Shown one piece after another: positions 6,566 to 15,847 of a stretch of 64,000 nucleotides of DNA. Position numbers and translations under genes: made by a program. The notes below the pieces were generated by a model. The model saw only the letters and a list, made by a program, of their open reading frames with translations. It made no database searches and was not told where the DNA came from. Every line of letters starts with the position of its first letter. Positions within the stretch are counted from its first letter, which is position 1. Origin of the DNA: Clostridiaceae bacterium (GTDB lineage Bacteria; Bacillota; Clostridia; Oscillospirales; Acutalibacteraceae); the NCBI GenBank assembly GCA_016287385.1, contig JAEEWM010000026.1, forward strand, positions 62,001-126,000, read 5' to 3'.

Positions 6566-8812
6566 ATGGCACTTAAACCAAGCAGACAGATGACGGTAAG
6601 GTCAATAGTCATGATGATTATTGTCATTCTTTTGCTTACGGCGGTTTCCTCAATGCGCCTCGTGAAAATCATGGTTGTAGACGGCGAGAAGTATCAGAGC
6701 ATGGCGTCCGAACAACAGCTTTATGACAGCCTTGTTACCGCGCCGCGAGGCAATATATATGACCGCAATATGAATTTGCTCGCCACAAGCGCCACCGCGT
6801 GGACTGTTTACGTTAAACCCAACAGTATAAATAAAGAGAAGAATTCAGACGACGTAGCAAGAATACGCGAAATAATTACCGTGGGACTTTCCGGAATACT
6901 TGAAATGGAAAGCGCCGATATTGAAAGTAAAATCGACCAGTCCTCCTATTACGTCATACTGAAAAAAAGAGTGGAAAAGGATACCGCGGATAAGGTAAGG
7001 GAGTTTATTTCACAGAACGGGGAATACGATCTTACAAAATACATAGGTATCGACGAAACCACAAAGCGGTATTATCCGAACGACTCCCTCGCCTCATGTG
7101 TTCTCGGCTTTGTCGGAGACGATAATCAGGGACTTGCCGGACTTGAGCAGTATTACAATAACGAGCTTACCGGCGTTGCCGGAAGAGTAGTGGCGGCAAA
7201 GAACGCCAAGGGTACCGATATGCCGTTTACCTATGAAAAGGTAGAAGAGGCAAAGCAGGGTAACTCGCTCGTTTCAACCGTTGATTCGTACGTTCAGTAC
7301 GTTTGCGAAAAGTATCTTGACGCCGCCGTGGAAGAAAACAATATAGCCGAACGCGGCGCCGTTATAGCGATGAACGTAAATACCGGCGCCATACTCGGCA
7401 TGGCTGTAAGCGGCGACTTTAACCCCAACAGTCCCTTCACGCTCTCTGCGGCGGACCAGGCGGCTGTCGACGCCGCTCCCGAAGAGGAAAGGGATAAACT
7501 GCGCGAAGAACTGCAATACCGTCAGTGGCGTAATAAAGCCGTCTCCGATACATACGAACCCGGCTCGGTTTTCAAGATTTTTACGGCCTCCACCGCGCTT
7601 GAAGAGGGGCTTATAAACGAGAACAGTCTTTTCACCTGTAACTATACATTTGTGGTCGCCGGCAATCCGTATCACTGCCACCACGCGGGCGGTCACGGTA
7701 CGCAAAATCTTGCGAGGGCAATATCAAATTCCTGCAACCCTGCTTTTATACAAATCGGTCAGCTTATAGGAACAAAACTGTTTTCAAAGTATTTTAAGGC
7801 GTACGGTATGGCGGAAAAAACGGGTATTGATTTACCCGGTGAAGCGCTTCCGAAATATCATACGGAGGAAAAAATGGGTCCGACGGAGCTTGCGTCCTCA
7901 TCGTTCGGTCAGACCTTCAACGTAACGCCTATACAGATGATAACAATGGCGGCGGCGGCGGTAAACGGCGGATATCTCGTGCAACCGCATATGGTTGAAA
8001 AAATAATAGACAGTGAGGGAAAAGTGGTAAAAACCGTATCGACCGGCTATAAGCGTCAGGTTATATCCAACAGCACCTCCGAAACCATGAGGAACCTGCT
8101 TGAATATGTGGTGCAGAACGGCGCTAAAAACGGTATTGTCGCAGGTTACAGAGTCGGCGGTAAGACCGGTACCTCGCAAAAAATGGTTAAAATAGTTGAA
8201 ACGGGTAACCGCGGCTTTTATATCGGTTCATATATCGGCATAGTCCCGATAAACGATCCGCAGATAGCAATTTACGTTATGCTTGACGAGCCGCACGGTC
8301 ACAGTTATTACGGCGGCGTCATTTCCGCGCCGGTCGGCTCAAGAATAATGTCGGATATCCTGCCGTACCTGGGCATAGAGCCGCAGTACAGTGAGGCCGA
8401 GCTCAAAAACATTTCCATCTCGGTGCCCGAAGTGACCGGCAGTGAAATAATTGACGCGAAAAAATCGCTAAGCGGCGTGGGACTTTCCTACAAAGTCTTA
8501 GGCGGCGGCGAAAAGGTAATCCGCCAGCATCCCGCCGCGGGTAACGCGATATTCAGAGGCGGTACGGTAATTCTTTATACCGACGACAGCGAGGCGCAAA
8601 CCACCACGGTTCCCGATTTGCTTAATAAAACCGCGAATGAGGTCAATTCCGCAGCGGCTTCGGCAAACCTTAATGTGGAGTTTTCCGGCAACATTTCTTC
8701 ACCGTCCATCAAATCATACAGACAAAGTATAAATCCGGGTGAGGTTGTGCCGGTAGGCCAGATAGTTACGGTATACTTCCGCGATGAAACAACAGTCGAT
8801 CTTGCAAACTGA
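6566..8812 (+). CDS. Division penicillin-binding protein with two PASTA domains (SpoVD/FtsI/Pbp2x type)
   Basis: 748 residues. It is a monofunctional class B transpeptidase that cross-links septal peptidoglycan next to FtsW. Order: short cytoplasmic tail, one membrane anchor (about 13-33), dimerisation domain (about 55-235), transpeptidase domain, two PASTA domains. The active-site motifs are SVFK (Ser about 334), SNSCNP (SxN, about 387) and KTGTS (about 532). The PASTA units start near VPEVTGSEIIDAKK and VPDLLNKTANEVN. The ATG at 6566 is chosen because of AAGGGGGG just upstream; an in-frame TTG at 6497 has no ribosome binding site. Whether it serves division or sporulation cannot be separated by sequence. 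Confidence 0.92.
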   Translation: MALKPSRQMTVRSIVMMIIVILLLTAVSSMRLVKIMVVDGEKYQSMASEQQLYDSLVTAPRGNIYDRNMNLLATSATAWTVYVKPNSINKEKNSDDVARIREIITVGLSGILEMESADIESKIDQSSYYVILKKRVEKDTADKVREFISQNGEYDLTKYIGIDETTKRYYPNDSLASCVLGFVGDDNQGLAGLEQYYNNELTGVAGRVVAAKNAKGTDMPFTYEKVEEAKQGNSLVSTVDSYVQYVCEKYLDAAVEENNIAERGAVIAMNVNTGAILGMAVSGDFNPNSPFTLSAADQAAVDAAPEEERDKLREELQYRQWRNKAVSDTYEPGSVFKIFTASTALEEGLINENSLFTCNYTFVVAGNPYHCHHAGGHGTQNLARAISNSCNPAFIQIGQLIGTKLFSKYFKAYGMAEKTGIDLPGEALPKYHTEEKMGPTELASSSFGQTFNVTPIQMITMAAAAVNGGYLVQPHMVEKIIDSEGKVVKTVSTGYKRQVISNSTSETMRNLLEYVVQNGAKNGIVAGYRVGGKTGTSQKMVKIVETGNRGFYIGSYIGIVPINDPQIAIYVMLDEPHGHSYYGGVISAPVGSRIMSDILPYLGIEPQYSEAELKNISISVPEVTGSEIIDAKKSLSGVGLSYKVLGGGEKVIRQHPAAGNAIFRGGTVILYTDDSEAQTTTVPDLLNKTANEVNSAAASANLNVEFSGNISSPSIKSYRQSINPGEVVPVGQIVTVYFRDETTVDLAN

Positions 8813-8827
8813 AAAGGAGATAACACA

Positions 8828-10261
8828 ATGCTTTTAAGCAAGTTATTACGCGGCGCCGGAAGCAACTTTTCGGACATTGAAGTCAGCGGCGTTACGTGTA
8901 ATTCAAAAGAAGTAAAAGAAGGTTATGCTTTCGTATGCATCAGCGGCATCGGCGCGGACGGACACGATTTTGCCGAAGATGCCGTTGGGCGCGGCGCGGC
9001 TGTTGTTATCGCCGAGCGTGATCTCGGACTTGATAATCAGGTGATAGTCAAAAGCACGCGCAAGGTATTCGCTTCGATGTGCGCGGCGTGGTTCGGTTTT
9101 CCCGCAAAAAAACTGCGCCTTATCGGTGTTACCGGTACAAACGGCAAAACTTCCGTAACCTATATGCTTAAAGCAATACTTGAGAAAGCGGGTTTCAAGG
9201 TCGGACTTATCGGCACGATTCATAATCTTATCGGCGACACACCGGTGGAAACCAAAAACACCACTCCCGGCGCTTATGAACTTAATTCGCTTTTCAGCCG
9301 TATGGTTGACGCGGGCTGTCAGTGGTGCGTTATGGAGGTTTCCTCTCACGCGCTTGATCAATACCGCGTTTACGATATACCGTTTGCCGCGGCGGCGTTT
9401 ACAAATCTTACGCAGGACCATCTTGATTATCATAAAACGATGGAGAATTACCTCGCGGCAAAGAAAAAACTTTTCGGCATGTGCGATATCGCCGTGATAA
9501 ATGCGGACGATCCGTATTCCGCCGAGCTTATGCGCGGGCTTGACTGTAAGGCAGTAACATATTCAAACGGAAATTCCGCCACTTACAGCGCCCATTCGGT
9601 AAGATACAAACCCGACAGCGTGGAGTATGAAATGTTATGGGGCGGAAAGCTTGACCATATCAAGATTTCGATAGGCGGAGATTTTACGGTATACAATTCA
9701 CTGCTTGCCGCTTCGGTGGCGTTGGAAGTCGGAATAGATATTGCTACGGTCAAGGCGGCGCTTGCTCAAATGCAGGGCGTAAAGGGCAGGGCGGAATCTG
9801 TTCCCACGGGGAGAGACTTTTCGGTAATTATCGACTATGCGCACACCCCCGACGGACTTAAAAATATACTTCAAACCTTCGCAAAATGTGAGAAAAACCG
9901 ACTCGTTCTGGTGTTCGGATGCGGCGGTGACAGGGATAAGACCAAACGTCCGATTATGGGAAGTATCGCCGTTCATTCCGCTGATTATGTTATTGTGACA
10001 AGCGATAATCCGCGTACCGAAGACCCGCGAGCGATAATTGACGATATTCTGGAAGGAACAAAGAACTGCGGAACACCGGTAAAGGTTATCGAAAACCGCG
10101 TTGAAGCGATAAAGTACGCGGTTAAGACGGCGCGTCCGGGCGATATAATAGTCCTTGCCGGCAAGGGCCACGAAACGTATCAGATACTCAAGGATAAAAC
10201 GATTCATCTCGATGAGCGCGAAGTAATAAATGAAGCGTTGAACGAAATCAAAGGAGAATAA
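8828..10261 (+). CDS. murE: UDP-MurNAc-L-Ala-D-Glu:meso-diaminopimelate ligase
   Basis: 477 residues, full length. A cytoplasmic Mur ligase that adds the third stem residue in an ATP-dependent step. The ATP loop is GVTGTNGKTSVTYM (residues about 97-110). The central domain has EVSSHALDQYR and FTNLTQDHLDYH. The C-terminal domain carries SDNPRTEDP; the DNPR box is the known signature for meso-diaminopimelate as substrate, so the wall is predicted to be A1-gamma type. It lies 15 bases after the PBP gene and 2 bases before mraY. The next ligase in the path, murF, does not follow as it does in many genomes. Confidence 0.97.
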   Translation: MLLSKLLRGAGSNFSDIEVSGVTCNSKEVKEGYAFVCISGIGADGHDFAEDAVGRGAAVVIAERDLGLDNQVIVKSTRKVFASMCAAWFGFPAKKLRLIGVTGTNGKTSVTYMLKAILEKAGFKVGLIGTIHNLIGDTPVETKNTTPGAYELNSLFSRMVDAGCQWCVMEVSSHALDQYRVYDIPFAAAAFTNLTQDHLDYHKTMENYLAAKKKLFGMCDIAVINADDPYSAELMRGLDCKAVTYSNGNSATYSAHSVRYKPDSVEYEMLWGGKLDHIKISIGGDFTVYNSLLAASVALEVGIDIATVKAALAQMQGVKGRAESVPTGRDFSVIIDYAHTPDGLKNILQTFAKCEKNRLVLVFGCGGDRDKTKRPIMGSIAVHSADYVIVTSDNPRTEDPRAIIDDILEGTKNCGTPVKVIENRVEAIKYAVKTARPGDIIVLAGKGHETYQILKDKTIHLDEREVINEALNEIKGE

Positions 10262-10263
10262 AA

Positions 10264-11298
10264 ATGAAAAATATTACTGCGGTTATCGCGGCGTTTTCGG
10301 CGTTTGCGGTCACATCGCTTCTGGGTTTTATAGTGATACCGTATCTGCGCAAACTGAAATTCGGGCAGACTATACTTGAAATAGGTCCGAAATGGCATGA
10401 AGGCAAAAAGGGAACGCCTACAATGGGCGGTATTATGATTATCGCCGGGGTGCTTGTCGCCGTTGCCGTGGCTTTCGGTCAGTCCGCGATAGCGGGCGGT
10501 GAATTTTTCACACAGCTAAAGGATAAATTTAATCTTTCAATATTTCTTTCAGGCTTGATAATGGCGCTCGGCATGGGTGCGATAGGTTTTCTTGACGATT
10601 ATATCAAAGTGGTTAAAAAACGTAATCTCGGGCTTACCGCCCGTCAGAAAACGTTTTTGCAGCTGCTTGTATCGGCGCTTTACCTTATGACGCTTGCCCT
10701 CGTCGGCGTGAGGACCACGGTTATACCGTTTATCGGGGAAATAGACGTTTCGAGTGGCATAGGACTGGTTTTCTGGCCGATAGCGCTTATGTTTGTTTAC
10801 GGCTTTACCAACGCCGTGAACCTTACCGACGGTCTTGACGGACTCGCCTCAAGCGTGACGCTTGTAGTGTCCTGCGCCTTAATGCTTATATGCGGCTTTT
10901 TCAGCTCATTTCACGGTAATGTAGCCGCCGCCGCGCTCGCGGGCGCATGCGCCGGTTTTGTGGTGTGGAACAGCAAACCCGCCAAGGTGTTTATGGGCGA
11001 TACCGGCTCTATGTTTTTGGGCGGTATGGTGGTTGCGCTGAGTTTCAGCACAGGCAGACCGGTAATACTGATTCTGATAGGAATTATCTATCTTACAGAA
11101 GCGTTTTCCGTTATGCTTCAGGTTGCATATTACAAGAAAACGAAAAAGCGGATTTTCAAAATGGCTCCTATTCATCACCATTTTGAAATGTGCGGCTGGA
11201 GCGAGGAAAAAATCGTATTCGTCTTCTCGGTTATAACGCTTATAACCTCGATAACTGCAATAGTTTTGATAGTTTTGGAGAATACTTTATTAAAGTAA
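10264..11298 (+). CDS. mraY: Phospho-N-acetylmuramoyl-pentapeptide transferase
   Basis: 344 residues with about ten membrane segments. MraY moves phospho-MurNAc-pentapeptide to undecaprenyl phosphate to form lipid I. Typical signatures are the cytoplasmic GKKGTPTMGG, FLDDYIKVVKKRNLGL with the catalytic aspartates, NLTDGLDGLASS and the late APIHHHFE loop. It starts 2 bases after murE. In Bacillus murD follows mraY; here ftsW follows directly. Confidence 0.97.
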   Translation: MKNITAVIAAFSAFAVTSLLGFIVIPYLRKLKFGQTILEIGPKWHEGKKGTPTMGGIMIIAGVLVAVAVAFGQSAIAGGEFFTQLKDKFNLSIFLSGLIMALGMGAIGFLDDYIKVVKKRNLGLTARQKTFLQLLVSALYLMTLALVGVRTTVIPFIGEIDVSSGIGLVFWPIALMFVYGFTNAVNLTDGLDGLASSVTLVVSCALMLICGFFSSFHGNVAAAALAGACAGFVVWNSKPAKVFMGDTGSMFLGGMVVALSFSTGRPVILILIGIIYLTEAFSVMLQVAYYKKTKKRIFKMAPIHHHFEMCGWSEEKIVFVFSVITLITSITAIVLIVLENTLLK

Positions 11299-11321
11299 AA
11301 CCGTAGTGAAAGGAAAGAAAA

Positions 11322-12467
11322 ATGCAGAAAAGCAATTCCGCTTTACAAAAAAACAGAATATGGCTTACCGGGAAACTTGACATTACGTTTCTTTCCTTTG
11401 TTCTTGTTTTGCTTACAATAGGACTCGTAATGATGTTTTCCGCAAGTTACGCTTATTCGTACGAGTATTATAACAACAGTTACCGCTTTATACTTAAACA
11501 GGCGATATTCGGGGTCGTTGGCGTGTGGGTGATGCTCTTCGTTTCCCGGATCGATTATCATATTCTCCGTAAATTTGCGTGGCTTATTTACATTGTCACA
11601 ATGATAATGCTCCTTATCCTCATTATCGCGCCGCCTATGGCGAAAGGTATGGACGTTAAACGTTGGGTGATAATCGGACCGATAAACTTTCAACCGTCTG
11701 AAATCGCAAAATTCTCGATAATCCTGCTTTTTTCGAGTCTTATCGCAGCAAACCATAACCGGATGGGCGATATCAAAGTAGTGCTGTTTCTGATGACCTT
11801 GCTTGCCGGCATGTGCGTTCTCGTTTTCCTTGAACCGCACATTTCCGCGACGGTGCTGATATTTGCCATCGGTATTTTGATAATGGTGATAGGCGGTCTT
11901 AAAATCAGGTATATCATCGCAGGCGGGGTCATCGGAGTCGGAGGTCTTCTGCTTGCCGTTGCCACAAAGGTAATCGGCTACGGCTCAGACCGCGTCAAAT
12001 ATTGGCTTGACCCGTGGCTTGACGCGAAAGGCAAGGGCTTCCAGACCATACAGTCTCTGCTTGCCATCGGCTCCGGCGGCGTGCTCGGCAGGGGAATAGG
12101 GCAGTCAAGGCAGAAACACCTGTGGGTGCCCGAGCCGCACAACGACTTCATCTTTTCAATAGTCTGCGAAGAACTCGGACTGCTCGGCGCGCTTGTGATT
12201 ATAGTGCTTTTCGCACTGCTTATATGGCGCGGATTTGTGATTTCAATGAACGCGCCCGACAAATTCGGCTCATTTATGGCCATCGGTCTTACCTTCCAGG
12301 TGGGGCTTCAGGCAATGCTCAATATCTGGGTCGTTACGAATACCATACCCAATACGGGTATCAGTCTTCCGTTTTTCAGTTACGGCGGAACGTCGCTTCT
12401 TTTGCTGCTTGCGGAAATGGGCGTTGTGCTTTCTATATCCCGGATGTCTAATATGGAAAAATCGTAG
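11322..12467 (+). CDS. ftsW: Peptidoglycan glycosyltransferase FtsW (SEDS family)
   Basis: 381 residues with about ten membrane segments. SEDS proteins polymerise lipid II and work with a class B PBP, here probably the one at 6566. Recognisable parts are the start SFVLVLLTIGLVMMFSASYA, QPSEIAKF, GLGFQ-like KGKGFQTIQSLLAIGSGG, LPEPHNDFIFS-like VPEPHNDFIFSIVCEELG, and the C-terminal GISLPFFSYGGTSL. The conserved extracellular acidic residue is in the WLDPWLDAKGKG region. In sporulating Firmicutes the gene at this place can also be called spoVE; sequence alone does not decide. Confidence 0.93.
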   Translation: MQKSNSALQKNRIWLTGKLDITFLSFVLVLLTIGLVMMFSASYAYSYEYYNNSYRFILKQAIFGVVGVWVMLFVSRIDYHILRKFAWLIYIVTMIMLLILIIAPPMAKGMDVKRWVIIGPINFQPSEIAKFSIILLFSSLIAANHNRMGDIKVVLFLMTLLAGMCVLVFLEPHISATVLIFAIGILIMVIGGLKIRYIIAGGVIGVGGLLLAVATKVIGYGSDRVKYWLDPWLDAKGKGFQTIQSLLAIGSGGVLGRGIGQSRQKHLWVPEPHNDFIFSIVCEELGLLGALVIIVLFALLIWRGFVISMNAPDKFGSFMAIGLTFQVGLQAMLNIWVVTNTIPNTGISLPFFSYGGTSLLLLLAEMGVVLSISRMSNMEKS

Positions 12468-12497
12468 CGTGAACGGCGCTTTATATGGGGGAAAATT

Positions 12498-13616
12498 ATG
12501 CATATACTGTTTGCCGGCGGCGGCACCGCGGGACATATCAATCCCGCTCTCGCAATAGCCGGGTATATAAGAGAAAAACATCCTGACGCGCACATAAGTT
12601 ATATCGGTACGCCCGATAAGCTTGAAGCGAAGCTTGTGCCCGAAAAAGGTTATAATTTCAGAACTATCGAGGTTTCAGGTCTTAAACGCTCCTTAAAGCC
12701 AAAGGATATGATTAAAAATGTAAAGGCGGTATCGCTCGCGGCGACCGCCTCGGTAAACGTGCGCAAAATCCTTAAAGAGCTTCAGCCCGACGTCGTAGTG
12801 GGTACGGGCGGTTACGTCAGCGGACCGGTACTCAGCCAGGCGGCAAAACTCGGTATTAAAACCGCGATTCACGAGCAGAACGCGTTTCCCGGCGTTACGA
12901 CGAAAATGCTCGCCGGTAAGGTTGACGCCGTTATGCTCGCCATGCCCGAGGCTCAAAAATATATGAAACTTAAATCAAAGCCGTATATTACCGGTAATCC
13001 CGTAAGGCGGGAACTGCTCAACACCTCGCGCGAAGTTGCGAGAAAATCTTTAGGCCTTGACGAACGTCCTCTGCTTCTTTCGTTCGGCGGTTCGCTCGGG
13101 GCAAAGTATATAAATCTCGCCGTTGAGGGACTTATCGAGTGGCATAATAACACAAAACGTTTTTATCACATTCACGGTACGGGCAAAGCCGGCTTTGAAA
13201 CCATGAAAAACGATTTCAAAGAAAAGGGTATAGTGCTGAGCGAGGAAGTAGACGTTCGCGAGTACATTAAAAATATGAACGAATGTATGGCGGCGGCGGA
13301 CCTTGTGATTTCAAGGGCGGGCGCCATAACGCTCAGCGAGATAACCGCGATGGGCAAACCTGCTATTCTGATACCGTCGCCGTACGTTGCCGAGAATCAT
13401 CAGTTCCATAACGCCATGACGTTAAAACGCGCCGGCGCGGCGGAAATAATAGAGGAAAAAGACCTCACCGCGGAAAAACTCATCGAGACAGTCGAAGGGC
13501 TTATTGAAAATAAGCCGAGACTTGAAAAAATGTCCTCTGCGGCAAAGAAAATTGCCATAACCGACGCCAATGAGCGAATATATGAAGTGATAATGAAGCT
13601 TTATACAAACGCGTAA
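12498..13616 (+). CDS. murG: UDP-GlcNAc:lipid I N-acetylglucosaminyltransferase
   Basis: 372 residues. A peripheral membrane GT-B enzyme that converts lipid I to lipid II. The N-terminal loops GGGTAGHINPALAIA and GTGGYVSGPV and the C-terminal SFGGSLGAKYIN, ISRAGAITLSEI and PYVAENHQFHNA are the family signatures. It sits 30 bases after ftsW with GGGGG before the start, and completes the lipid II branch in this cluster. Confidence 0.97.
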   Translation: MHILFAGGGTAGHINPALAIAGYIREKHPDAHISYIGTPDKLEAKLVPEKGYNFRTIEVSGLKRSLKPKDMIKNVKAVSLAATASVNVRKILKELQPDVVVGTGGYVSGPVLSQAAKLGIKTAIHEQNAFPGVTTKMLAGKVDAVMLAMPEAQKYMKLKSKPYITGNPVRRELLNTSREVARKSLGLDERPLLLSFGGSLGAKYINLAVEGLIEWHNNTKRFYHIHGTGKAGFETMKNDFKEKGIVLSEEVDVREYIKNMNECMAAADLVISRAGAITLSEITAMGKPAILIPSPYVAENHQFHNAMTLKRAGAAEIIEEKDLTAEKLIETVEGLIENKPRLEKMSSAAKKIAITDANERIYEVIMKLYTNA

Positions 13617-13637
13617 TACCCTCAATAATGACAAAAA

Positions 13638-13683
13638 AGCGGCTTCCGCATAGTATGGATTGTAGTATCCATCGGGAGGCGCT
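13638..13683 (+). promoter_or_regulatory. RNA hairpin occluding the murA ribosome binding site
   Basis: AGCGGCTTCCG (13638-13648) pairs with CGGGAGGCGCT (13673-13683) at 10 of 11 positions, and ATGGAT/ATCCAT forms an inner stem. The GGGAGG ribosome binding site (13674-13679) is inside the stem, 6 bases before the murA start. Regulation of translation is inference. Confidence 0.55.
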
Positions 13684-13685
13684 TT

Positions 13686-14939
13686 ATGCAAAATCTCATA
13701 ATTAAGGGCGGCAAAAGACTTTCGGGCGCCGTCAGTATCCACGGGGCTAAGAACAGCGTACTGCCGCTTATATGCTCAACCGTGCTTTTAACCGGCAAAA
13801 GCGTATTACATAACTGCCCGGAGCTTACCGACGTATACGCCGCGCTTAATATACTTGAATCCCTAGGTCTTGGCTGGAGTATGAACGGGGCGGATATCGA
13901 AATAATATCAAAATATCCCGAAAGCGCGGAAATACCCGAATCACTTATGCTTAAAATGAGATCGTCGGTTATGTTTCTCGGAGCAATACTGTCGAGGACC
14001 GGTCACGCGGTGATAAGCGCGCCCGGCGGGTGCAGACTCGGACCGCGACCCATTGACATACATCTGTCGGCGCTGAAAAAGATGGGCGCTAATGTCAGAG
14101 AAAACGGGGGAAAACTGATTTTTGACGCTTCAGGCGGTCTTGACGGCGCGGAAATCGTGCTTGATTTTCCGAGCGTTGGCGCTACCGAAAATATCATTAT
14201 GGCGGGCGCCCTGGCAAACGGAACAACCACGGTGTATAACGCGGCACGGGAGCCGGAAATCAAAGACCTTACCGATTTTCTCATAAAATGCGGTGCGGAT
14301 ATATCCGGCGGCGGTACGGATACGGTAGTAATACGCGGCGTGCGGCGACTTACCGGCGCGGAGCATACCGTTATTCCGGACAGAATAGAAGCGGCAACCT
14401 ATATGGCGGCGGCCGCGATAACCGGCGGCAGTGTAACCGTTAAAAACGTAATACCCGGTCACTTTACGGCGGTAAGCGAAATATTCAGAGAGGCGGGCTG
14501 TGAAGTTAGCTTCCTTGACGGCGACGTTATTATAACGGCGCCGGAGCGGCTTAACGCCGTCAAATCGGTCAAAACACGCGTTTATCCCGGCTTTCCGACA
14601 GACGCGGGGCCTGTGCTTTTAAGCGCGCTTAGCGTGGCGTGCGGGACTTCGGTCATAAGCGAAAGCATATTTGAAAATCGCTTCGGTTTTACCGATGAGC
14701 TTTCGCGTTTCGGCGCAAGAATAAAGGTTTTCGGGCGCGTCGCGGTAATCGACGGTGTAAGTGAGCTTTCAGCCGCACCGTGTAACTGCACCGACCTTCG
14801 CGGCGGCGCGGCGCTTATTATTGCGGCGTTAAAGGCGAACGGCGAAAGCAGAATAGGTAATCTCTGTCATGTGATGCGCGGCTATCAGGATTTAGCAAAT
14901 AATCTCAGAACGCTCGGAGCGGATATTATTGAATTGTAA
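13686..14939 (+). CDS. murA: UDP-N-acetylglucosamine 1-carboxyvinyltransferase
   Basis: 417 residues, full length. It catalyses the first committed step of peptidoglycan synthesis, enolpyruvyl transfer from PEP to UDP-GlcNAc. The start has GGKRLSGAVSIHGAKNSVLP; the catalytic loop APGGCRLGPRPIDIHL keeps the cysteine (residue 116) that fosfomycin alkylates. Other signatures are IMAGALANGTT, PDRIEAATYM and FPTDAGP. It lies between murG and ftsQ, a common place for one of the two murA paralogues of Firmicutes. Its ribosome binding site is buried in a hairpin, unlike its neighbours. Confidence 0.96.
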   Translation: MQNLIIKGGKRLSGAVSIHGAKNSVLPLICSTVLLTGKSVLHNCPELTDVYAALNILESLGLGWSMNGADIEIISKYPESAEIPESLMLKMRSSVMFLGAILSRTGHAVISAPGGCRLGPRPIDIHLSALKKMGANVRENGGKLIFDASGGLDGAEIVLDFPSVGATENIIMAGALANGTTTVYNAAREPEIKDLTDFLIKCGADISGGGTDTVVIRGVRRLTGAEHTVIPDRIEAATYMAAAAITGGSVTVKNVIPGHFTAVSEIFREAGCEVSFLDGDVIITAPERLNAVKSVKTRVYPGFPTDAGPVLLSALSVACGTSVISESIFENRFGFTDELSRFGARIKVFGRVAVIDGVSELSAAPCNCTDLRGGAALIIAALKANGESRIGNLCHVMRGYQDLANNLRTLGADIIEL

Positions 14940-14950
14940 AGGAACGGACG

Positions 14951-15733
14951 ATGAAAAAACAACTTACGGAAATTGAGGCAAAGCGCGCTATGCGCAGAAA
15001 AAAGATAGTCAAACGCAGACTTATTATCATATCTGCCGTTTTGCTTTTGTTATGCGCCGCCGTATTTGCCGTGCTTGCGCGCATAAAGCTTTTTCCCGTT
15101 AAAAGTATCGATGTCAGGGGCGGTGAGTTATACACCGCAGAACAAATAATCGAGGCAAGCGGAATAGGGGATAAAACTCCCATTCTTTCGGTTTCACAGA
15201 AAAAGACGGAACAAAGCATCATTAAAAAGCTTCCGTATATCGAAAGCGTTAAGATTAAGCGCAAATTTCCGGATACCGTTATCATTACCGTAACCGACGC
15301 AAAAGAGTATTTTGCTTTCAGGACCGGGGGCGGCTATATACTCACGAATAAGAATACCCGCGTACTCGACGAAAACCCGGTGACGGAATTGCCCGCGGGC
15401 TTGATAGAGGTCGCCGCGGACGGTGTTGAATTTCAAATCGCCGAAAACGTCGGGTTTAAGGACGACAACCAAAAGGAATTGTTTGAAACGCTTTCTTCTT
15501 ATCCGGCGGAAAAAAACATAAAGCTTAACAGTATTGACATTACCGATACCGTACATCTGAAAATACGGGTTGAAGACCGGTTCGACGTAAATCTCGGCAG
15601 CAGGGAAAATCTTGAAAAGAAAATAGACCATCTTGCCGGGATGATAACCGGAATGGACGGTAAAAAAGGCAAAATAAATCTCGAATTATGGTCGGAAAAC
15701 GACAAAAAAGCATTCTTTACGGGAGAAAATTAG
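14951..15733 (+). CDS. ftsQ: Cell division protein FtsQ/DivIB
   Basis: 260 residues. A basic cytoplasmic tail (KRAMRRKKIVKRR), a membrane segment (about 24-46) and an extracellular POTRA domain starting at LFPVKSIDVRGGELYTAEQI, followed by the FtsQ-type domain (IKRKFPDTVIITVTDAKEYFAF). It joins FtsL and FtsB/DivIC in the divisome. It starts 11 bases after murA and ends the first transcription unit of the cluster; a promoter lies in the next gap. Confidence 0.88.
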   Translation: MKKQLTEIEAKRAMRRKKIVKRRLIIISAVLLLLCAAVFAVLARIKLFPVKSIDVRGGELYTAEQIIEASGIGDKTPILSVSQKKTEQSIIKKLPYIESVKIKRKFPDTVIITVTDAKEYFAFRTGGGYILTNKNTRVLDENPVTELPAGLIEVAADGVEFQIAENVGFKDDNQKELFETLSSYPAEKNIKLNSIDITDTVHLKIRVEDRFDVNLGSRENLEKKIDHLAGMITGMDGKKGKINLELWSENDKKAFFTGEN

Positions 15734-15763
15734 CTTTTTCGAAAATAAATTGTAATAAAAGTA

Positions 15764-15792
15764 TTGAAATTTGAAAAGATGTGTGTTAATAT
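15764..15792 (+). promoter_or_regulatory. Promoter of ftsZ
   Basis: TTGAAA, 17-bp spacer, TAATAT, about 55 bp before the ftsZ start. It gives ftsZ its own control apart from the upstream cluster. Confidence 0.75.
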
Positions 15793-15847
15793 CGTTATAT
15801 ATTATGGTGTATAATATTCAAATTTTACATAAACGGAGGAATTGTAA

